A stretch of DNA of 9,818 nt from CAYWMP01 sp964459445 (GTDB lineage: Bacteria; Desulfobacterota; DSM-4660; Desulfatiglandales; HGW-15). Below the pieces are notes generated by a model. The model was given only the letters and a program-made list of their open reading frames with translations, made no database searches and was not told the origin of the DNA. The stretch spans positions 1 to 9,818 of the forward strand of contig CAYWMP010000204.1 of assembly GCA_964459445.1 (NCBI GenBank), written 5' to 3'. Shown here piece after piece: positions 6,418 to 9,818 of this stretch. Position 1 is the stretch's first letter. Each line of letters begins with the position of its first letter. Both the position numbers and the translations under genes were made by a program.

Positions 6418-7659
6418 CTATGGTTCAAAGGCCTTGAAAATCAGGCTTGCATTGGTCCCGCCGAACCCAAAGGAGTTCGACATTGCTGCCCTTACCTTGG
6501 CTTCTCTGGCTTCATTGGGCACATAATCAAGGTCACATTCAGGATCAGGGGTCTCATAGTTAATGGTTGGAGGAATGATGCCATGCTTGATCGCCAAGGT
6601 CATGAAGGCAGCCTCAACACCACCTGCACCGCCGAGCAGATGTCCGGTCATTGATTTGGTTGAGCTTACGGCAACCTTATGGGCATGCTCTCCGAAAATG
6701 GCCTTAATGGCCTTTGTTTCAGATAGATCATTCAACTTGGTTGATGTGCCATGGGCATTAATGTAATCAATGTCTTCAGCCTCGAAGCCGGCATCTCCCA
6801 GGGCCATGGACATGCAGGCCATGGCGCCCTCGCCTTCAGGGTCCGGGGCCGATACGTGATAGGCATCGCCCGACATGCCGTATCCTGCAACTTCGACATA
6901 GATATCCGCGCCCCTTTCCAGGGCCTGGTTCATTTCCTCTAGGATCAAAATCCCCGCCCCTTCCCCCATGATGAACCCATCCCTATCCATTTCAAAGGGT
7001 CGGGAAGCCTTCTCGGGGTCGTCATTTCTGGTGGAGAGGGCGCGCATGGAACAAAATCCCCCGAGTGCCAAGGGCGTCACAACGACTTCGGAACCGCCCG
7101 TAATCATGGCATCCGCAATACCGTCCTTGATTAGCCTAAAGGACTCGCCCACTGCGTGACTGCTCGCCGCGCATGCAGTCTCAATAGATAGATTCGGACC
7201 TTTTGCCCCGTACTCAATCGCGATCTGGCCCGGCGCCATATTGGCGATCATCCCTGGAATAAAGAAAGGGCTTATTTTCCGGGGTCCCTTCTCCAAAAGG
7301 ATTTTGTGATAGTGTTCCAACATGGTCAGGCCGCCGAGGCCGGACCCCGTCAGACAGCCAACGCGATGGTCATTGCTGGAATCGATCTTGAGGCCGGAGT
7401 CCTCCATGGCCATCCTGGCCGAGGCTATTGCAAAATGGACGAAGATATCGAACCGTCGGATTTGCTGCTTATCCAGAAAATCCTCAGACCTGAAATCGGA
7501 GACCTCTCCGGCTATCTTGCAGGGAAAAGGCGAGACATCAAATTTGGTGATAGGCCCAATGCCCGATTTTCCCGAGATTGCAGATTCCCAGCTTTTGTCA
7601 ACTCCGGTACCCAGAGGCGTCACCATCCCGAGGCCCGTAATGACGACCCTTCTTCTCAT
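6418..7659 (-). CDS. fabF: Beta-ketoacyl-[acyl-carrier-protein] synthase II (FabF)
   Basis: FabF elongates acyl chains by condensing malonyl-ACP with acyl-ACP in type II fatty-acid synthesis. The 413-residue protein has the family's length. The catalytic triad is complete at the E. coli numbering: Cys163 in ETACAASSHAVG, His303 in NAHGTSTKLND and His340 in KSMTGHLLGGAGG, with the supporting Lys335. The N-terminal RRVVITGLGMVTPLG and the C-terminal SNSFGFGGTNASL loop are typical. It starts at ATG with a GAGGGG site four bases upstream. It follows acpP after 70 bases that include a GC-rich hairpin. No FabB-type features or chain-length-factor substitutions (loss of the active cysteine) are seen. 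Confidence 0.97.
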   Translation of the reverse strand: MRRRVVITGLGMVTPLGTGVDKSWESAISGKSGIGPITKFDVSPFPCKIAGEVSDFRSEDFLDKQQIRRFDIFVHFAIASARMAMEDSGLKIDSSNDHRVGCLTGSGLGGLTMLEHYHKILLEKGPRKISPFFIPGMIANMAPGQIAIEYGAKGPNLSIETACAASSHAVGESFRLIKDGIADAMITGGSEVVVTPLALGGFCSMRALSTRNDDPEKASRPFEMDRDGFIMGEGAGILILEEMNQALERGADIYVEVAGYGMSGDAYHVSAPDPEGEGAMACMSMALGDAGFEAEDIDYINAHGTSTKLNDLSETKAIKAIFGEHAHKVAVSSTKSMTGHLLGGAGGVEAAFMTLAIKHGIIPPTINYETPDPECDLDYVPNEAREAKVRAAMSNSFGFGGTNASLIFKAFEP

Positions 7660-7680
7660 AACACCCCTCTCATTGTTTTT

Positions 7681-7698
7681 GGCCGGCTTGCTCCGGCC
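7681..7698. repeat. GC-rich hairpin between acpP and fabF
   Basis: GGCCGG at 7681-7686 pairs with CCGGCC at 7693-7698 around six bases. On the transcript it lies between the acpP stop and the fabF ribosome binding site and is followed by an A-run, not a T-run. A plausible role is to stabilise the upstream acpP message or reduce read-through, since ACP is needed in large excess over FabF. This is inference from position only. Confidence 0.5.
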
Positions 7699-7729
7699 CT
7701 TCGCTAAAAAGGGATCTTCCTGAAAGGGA

Positions 7730-7966
7730 TTACCCTAGTGCTTTTTCAATATACTCAACAGCGTCTTTGACGGATGCAATCTTCTCCGCATCCTCATCCG
7801 AGATGGACAGATCAAACTCCTCTTCCATTGCCATAATCAACTCAACCTGATCCAACGAATCCGCTCCTAGATCATCCACAAAAGACGCTTCAGGAACAAC
7901 ATCCTCTTCCGATACATTCAATTGCTCAACAATGATAGCTTTTACCTTATCAGCAATATCGGACAT
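7730..7966 (-). CDS. acpP: Acyl carrier protein (AcpP)
   Basis: ACP carries growing acyl chains on a phosphopantetheine arm for fatty-acid and lipid synthesis. The 78-residue acidic protein has the usual length and the attachment motif GADSLDQVELIMAMEEEF with Ser37 as the modified serine. Helix-forming acidic stretches surround it. The start is ATG with a near-perfect AAGGAGG site (7976-7982) nine bases upstream, the best ribosome binding site of the window, which fits an abundant protein. It lies 147 bases after fabG across a repeat-rich gap. A weak TTGAGT/TAAAAT pair with a 15-base spacer lies upstream but is too poor to call a promoter. Confidence 0.98.
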   Translation of the reverse strand: MSDIADKVKAIIVEQLNVSEEDVVPEASFVDDLGADSLDQVELIMAMEEEFDLSISDEDAEKIASVKDAVEYIEKALG

Positions 7967-8021
7967 AGATTCTTTCCTCCTTCCAATTTTAAACCATCTT
8001 TTTCACACTCAAAACGATCGA

Positions 8022-8099
8022 TTCAAGGTTCAGCGCCCAGAGGCATCATTCCTTTAAAGAAGCCCTATAGCCCTTCAGCCTTGAACCGTGAACGTTGAA
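8022..8099. repeat. Imperfect inverted repeat of TTCAAGGTTCA words between fabG and acpP
   Basis: TTCAAGGTTCA at 8022-8032 is matched by TGAACGTTGAA at 8089-8099 with ten of eleven positions pairing. The right side carries extra related words (CCTTGAACCGTGAACGTTGAACC, 8079-8101, in overlapping register), so several pairings are possible. A similar set of words (CCTTTGAACCTTTCAACC) occurs at 2764-2781 between ribD and ribE. The two copies in one window support a dispersed short-unit repeat family. Confidence 0.5.
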
Positions 8100-8113
8100 C
8101 CCCTCAACCTGGG

Positions 8114-8860
8114 TCACATAAACATGCCGCCATTCACTGGAATGGTTTGTCCGGTAATATAGCCTGCAGCTTCGGAACAGAGCCAGTAGACCGTTTCAGC
8201 AATATCTTCCGGTTCCCCCATTCTTCCCAAAGGGATCTGCGACCTATAGGATTCCTTTACCTTTTCGGGAAGAACTTGGGTCATCTCGGTGTTGATAAAA
8301 CCAGGGGCCACCGCATTCACGGTGATGCCCCTTGGGGCGACTTCCCTTGCTACAGTTTTGGTCAACCCAATTATTCCCGCCTTAGATGCCGAATAGTTGG
8401 CCTGGCCTGCATTTCCAATCTGCCCTGCAACCGATGAAATGTTGACGATACTTCCCTGTCTCTGCTTCATCATGGCTCGGATCACGGCCTGGGTGCAATT
8501 GAATGCGCTTTTTAGATTCACCCCCATGACCAGATCCCAATCCTGCTCCGACATTCTCATTAGCAGGGTGTCTCTTGTAATCCCCGCGTTATTGATCAAT
8601 ACATCAATCTTGCCAAAACGATCCAGGACGTCTTTAAAAAGTACTTTCACATCTTCATAGGATGCCACATCTACCTTATGGCTTTCCGCCTCCACGCCTT
8701 TCTCCGATAGCAGGTCCAAGGCTTCCCTTGAAGCGGCTTCATCGGGGTCATAATGTATCAGAATGATTTTTGCATTTTCTTCAGCGAATCTCATGGCAGT
8801 GGCTCTTCCTATGCCCTTTGACCCCCCGGTTATGACAACCACTCGTTGTGACCCACTCAC
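8114..8860 (-). CDS. fabG: 3-oxoacyl-[acyl-carrier-protein] reductase (FabG)
   Basis: FabG reduces beta-ketoacyl-ACP to beta-hydroxyacyl-ACP with NADPH, the first reduction of each elongation round. It is a short-chain dehydrogenase of 248 residues with the start chosen here. The cofactor motif TGGSKGIG is at 11-18, NNAG at 90-93, and the catalytic set is Asn115, Ser143, Tyr156 and Lys160 (YSASK). The C-terminal PVNGGMFM is typical. The frame is open to a TTG at 8890, but AAGGAG (8867-8872) lies six bases before the GTG at 8860, and the product then begins MSGSQRVVVITGG as expected. Upstream, where fabH and plsX are expected, there are only repeats and a plsX remnant, so fabG probably needs a promoter in that gap or read-through from rpmF. 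Confidence 0.96.
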   Translation of the reverse strand: MSGSQRVVVITGGSKGIGRATAMRFAEENAKIILIHYDPDEAASREALDLLSEKGVEAESHKVDVASYEDVKVLFKDVLDRFGKIDVLINNAGITRDTLLMRMSEQDWDLVMGVNLKSAFNCTQAVIRAMMKQRQGSIVNISSVAGQIGNAGQANYSASKAGIIGLTKTVAREVAPRGITVNAVAPGFINTEMTQVLPEKVKESYRSQIPLGRMGEPEDIAETVYWLCSEAAGYITGQTIPVNGGMFM

Positions 8861-8866
8861 ATTTGA

Positions 8867-8872
8867 CTCCTT
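8867..8872 (-). promoter_or_regulatory. Ribosome binding site that decides the fabG start
   Basis: On the minus strand this reads AAGGAG and lies six bases before the GTG at 8860. Its strength and spacing favour the GTG over the TTG at 8890, which would place the site inside the gene. Confidence 0.7.
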
Positions 8873-8984
8873 GCTGATATTGAGGTTCAAGCGAAGCTCC
8901 GCCTTCCTGTCCCGAACCCTGCCTGTCGGGGGACGGGGAAACCGACGAGTGGAGAGGTATTTAACTCAGTTGCTCAGGCGAAAC

Positions 8985-9096
8985 GATGCTGGTTGCTAGA
9001 TGCTCGATACTGGATAAAAAAAGATCCGTTACTTATTACATCTCCGCTAAAGGCGGAATCTTCGACCAGCATCCAGGAACCAGTATCTAGTATCTG
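8985..9096. repeat. Inverted arrangement of GATGCTGG / GATACTGG words
   Basis: Left side: GATGCTGG at 8985-8992 and GATACTGG at 9006-9013. Right side: CCAGCATC at 9066-9073 and CCAGTATC at 9080-9087, each a perfect complement of one left word. Because the order is the same on both sides, the two pairings cross rather than nest, but the words are near-identical and can pair in other registers. Between the arms a small hairpin TCCGC/GCGGA sits at 9043-9057. This looks like a dispersed intergenic repeat rather than a terminator. Confidence 0.55.
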
Positions 9097-9136
9097 TTCG
9101 CAAATTACACTACAACATTTAGAAACTTGACACAAA

Positions 9137-9156
9137 TCCGCCAAAAGTAAGGCGGA
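9137..9156. repeat. Hairpin TCCGCC / GGCGGA after the plsX remnant
   Basis: TCCGCC at 9137-9142 pairs with GGCGGA at 9151-9156 around eight bases. On the minus strand it is followed by TTTGTGTC, a poor T-run, so it is at most a weak terminator between the rpmF side and fabG. The core resembles the smaller hairpin at 9043-9057. Confidence 0.45.
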
Positions 9157-9175
9157 AAAATTATAAGATCACGGC

Positions 9176-9469
9176 TTATATAGCCATCAAGCGTGTTTTG
9201 AGTTTGCGATTTAGCCCCTTGAAAACCCAACCTTCAAGCATGGCCCTCACATCTAAAAGAACCACATTGCCTATATCAGTTGAAAGGATACTTGTAAATG
9301 CCGGTCTTTCGATACTTTGAAAACGGCCAAGCGTCAACCCTATCTCTCATTATTTCATGATCACCGACCATGGTGACATCTACCCCGCACTCATGGGAGG
9401 CTTGCAGGGACCCTGAACCACCGCATGCGGAGCATAGTCTCTCCCCATGGCATCCACGGCAACCCCCAT
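9176..9469 (-). pseudogene. plsX: Decayed plsX (phosphate acyltransferase) remnant
   Basis: PlsX makes acyl-phosphate from acyl-ACP for phospholipid synthesis and normally has about 330-350 residues. Here only pieces remain in 294 bases. An ATG five bases after the rpmF stop begins VAVDAMGRDYAPHAVVQG, the PlsX N-terminus. At about 9409/9410 one base is missing; in the next frame the text continues as ALQASHECGVDVTMVGDHE, as expected for residues 21-40. Near 9330-9340 the text jumps, by a loss of about 60 codons, to LGRFQSIERPAFTSIL and GNVVLLDVRA, which match the PlsX region LGRxxGxxRPAxxxxLP to VLLDVGANVD. The last part (9178-9240, ending in TAA) may be a C-terminal scrap but is unclear. The first stop, TAG, follows the frameshift after 29 codons. 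The position between rpmF and fabG is the normal plsX position, so this is the original gene decaying in place. Confidence 0.87.
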
Positions 9470-9474
9470 GATTG

Positions 9475-9657
9475 CTAGCTCTCTTCTGTCTTGATGATGG
9501 TCTTTCCTTTGTAGGTCCCACACTGGGGGCAAAGATGGTGGGGTAAAACAGGTTCATGGCACTGAGGGCAATTGGTAGTATTTGGCAGTTTGATGTGATC
9601 GTGTGATCGCCGCGTATTTCTTTTGGATTTCGATTTCTTTTTCTTAGGTACAGCCAT
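9475..9657 (-). CDS. rpmF: 50S ribosomal protein bL32 (RpmF)
   Basis: bL32 is a small protein of the large ribosomal subunit. The 60-residue product begins MAVPKKKKSKSKRNTRRSH, the conserved basic start of the family, and has four cysteines in two CPQC pairs (Cys30, Cys33, Cys43, Cys46), so it is the zinc-binding form. The start is ATG; AGG lies eight bases upstream and a stronger AAGGAGA thirteen bases upstream (9671-9677), an unusually long spacing. In relatives rpmF is preceded by a DUF177 (YceD) gene and followed by plsX; the first is not visible and the second is broken. The overlapping minus-strand frame 9276-9557 is a shadow that picks up the second plsX piece. Confidence 0.97.
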   Translation of the reverse strand: MAVPKKKKSKSKRNTRRSHDHIKLPNTTNCPQCHEPVLPHHLCPQCGTYKGKTIIKTEES

Positions 9658-9706
9658 CGTTTATACCTATTCTCCTTCGACTTTGAGTTTTTCGTAACAG
9701 TTTAGC

Positions 9707-9814
9707 CACCAAGACACTAAGGTACAAAGAAAGAATATGAAGCTTAAACCTTTATTAAAAAGAGAAGGATCTATTTCATCAAGAGAATCATCTTGTAATC
9801 TTGGTGACTTGGTG
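9707..9814. repeat. Inverted repeat of CACCAAG words around the rpmF promoter region
   Basis: CACCAAGACACTAAG at 9707-9721 faces CTTGGTGACTTGGTG at 9800-9814, with 13 of 15 positions pairing. About 78 bases lie between. From memory, strings of CACCAAG/CTTGGTG words are widespread in gaps of environmental bacterial genomes. The right arm reaches almost to the window edge, so the element may extend further. Confidence 0.5.
9754..9782 (-). promoter_or_regulatory. Possible sigma-70-type promoter for rpmF
   Basis: On the minus strand TTGATG (9777-9782) and TTTAAT (9754-9759) are separated by 17 bases. They match the consensus boxes at four and five of six positions. The pair lies about 100 bases upstream of the rpmF start, between the arms of the CACCAAG inverted repeat. 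In this AT-rich stretch such matches arise easily by chance. Confidence 0.35.
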
Positions 9815-9818
9815 CCTT

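Larger units (their letters stand above)
8861..9175. other. Gene-free stretch where fabH would be expected
   Basis: These 315 bases separate the plsX remnant from fabG. No frame shows recognisable FabH sequence such as its ACxGF active-site region or the C-terminal NWGAAL-type end. The stretch holds the inverted repeat at 8985-9096, the hairpin at 9137-9156 and a GC-rich part at 8911-8936. No promoter with both boxes stands out for fabG. A perfect TTGACA on the plus strand at 9127-9132 has no partner at the right distance. Confidence 0.5.

Noticed and set aside
9127..9132. Perfect TTGACA box on the plus strand
   Set aside because: The nearest TATAAT-like sequence is 29 bases away and no plus-strand gene follows.
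9276..9557. A 93-residue minus-strand open frame with several cysteines
   Set aside because: Its first part overlaps rpmF out of frame, and its second part is the frameshifted plsX piece. It is not a separate gene.
9667..9818. A minus-strand frame open from the window edge to a TAG inside the rpmF leader
   Set aside because: It could be the end of an upstream gene, but it runs through the CACCAAG repeat, has no start in view and does not resemble the C-terminus of a DUF177 protein.
1..9818. CRISPR array, insertion sequence, phage or defence genes
   Set aside because: No regularly spaced direct repeats, transposase motifs or unfamiliar large genes were found on either strand. All long frames not assigned here lie antisense or out of frame to housekeeping genes.

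Overview
This window carries a housekeeping gene cluster from a bacterium that is probably a member of the Desulfobacterota (the former Deltaproteobacteria). The argument is gene order. The order rpmF - fabG - acpP - fabF - glyA - comEB - nrdR - ribD - ribE - ribBA - ribH matches the rpmF-plsX-fabH-fab-glyA-rib block that I remember from Desulfovibrio-type sulfate reducers and their relatives. Moderate GC content and repetitive, hairpin-rich gaps fit the same group. No marker that would name a genus is present.

Every supported gene lies on the minus strand, so the cluster reads from high to low coordinates. The right end (about 9475-9818) holds rpmF (ribosomal protein bL32) with a possible promoter inside an inverted repeat. 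From 9176 to 9469 lies a broken remnant of plsX, followed by about 315 bases of hairpins and repeats where fabH would be expected. Then come the fatty-acid genes fabG, acpP and fabF (8860-6418). After a G-rich gap comes glyA (6270-5017). A structured spacer leads to the dCMP deaminase gene comEB, which overlaps nrdR by four bases. The left third is a complete riboflavin set: ribD, ribE, ribBA and ribH. The first 201 bases hold two strong inverted repeats and no gene.

The genes form three working groups. FabG, ACP and FabF run the elongation and first reduction of type II fatty-acid synthesis. GlyA makes methylene-tetrahydrofolate and ComEB makes dUMP, the two inputs for dTMP, while NrdR controls ribonucleotide reductase. 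RibD, RibBA, RibH and RibE together turn GTP and ribulose 5-phosphate into riboflavin. Within the rib and comEB-nrdR parts the genes are packed or overlapping, which suggests shared transcripts. The gaps of 147-315 bases elsewhere leave room for internal promoters or processing sites.

I did not find an undescribed defence system, mobile element or CRISPR array here. The most interesting points are the decayed plsX with loss of fabH from its usual place, a metal-ligand His-to-Gln change in RibBA, several unlike families of short repeats lodged in the gaps, and the large share of non-ATG starts (five of eleven intact genes).
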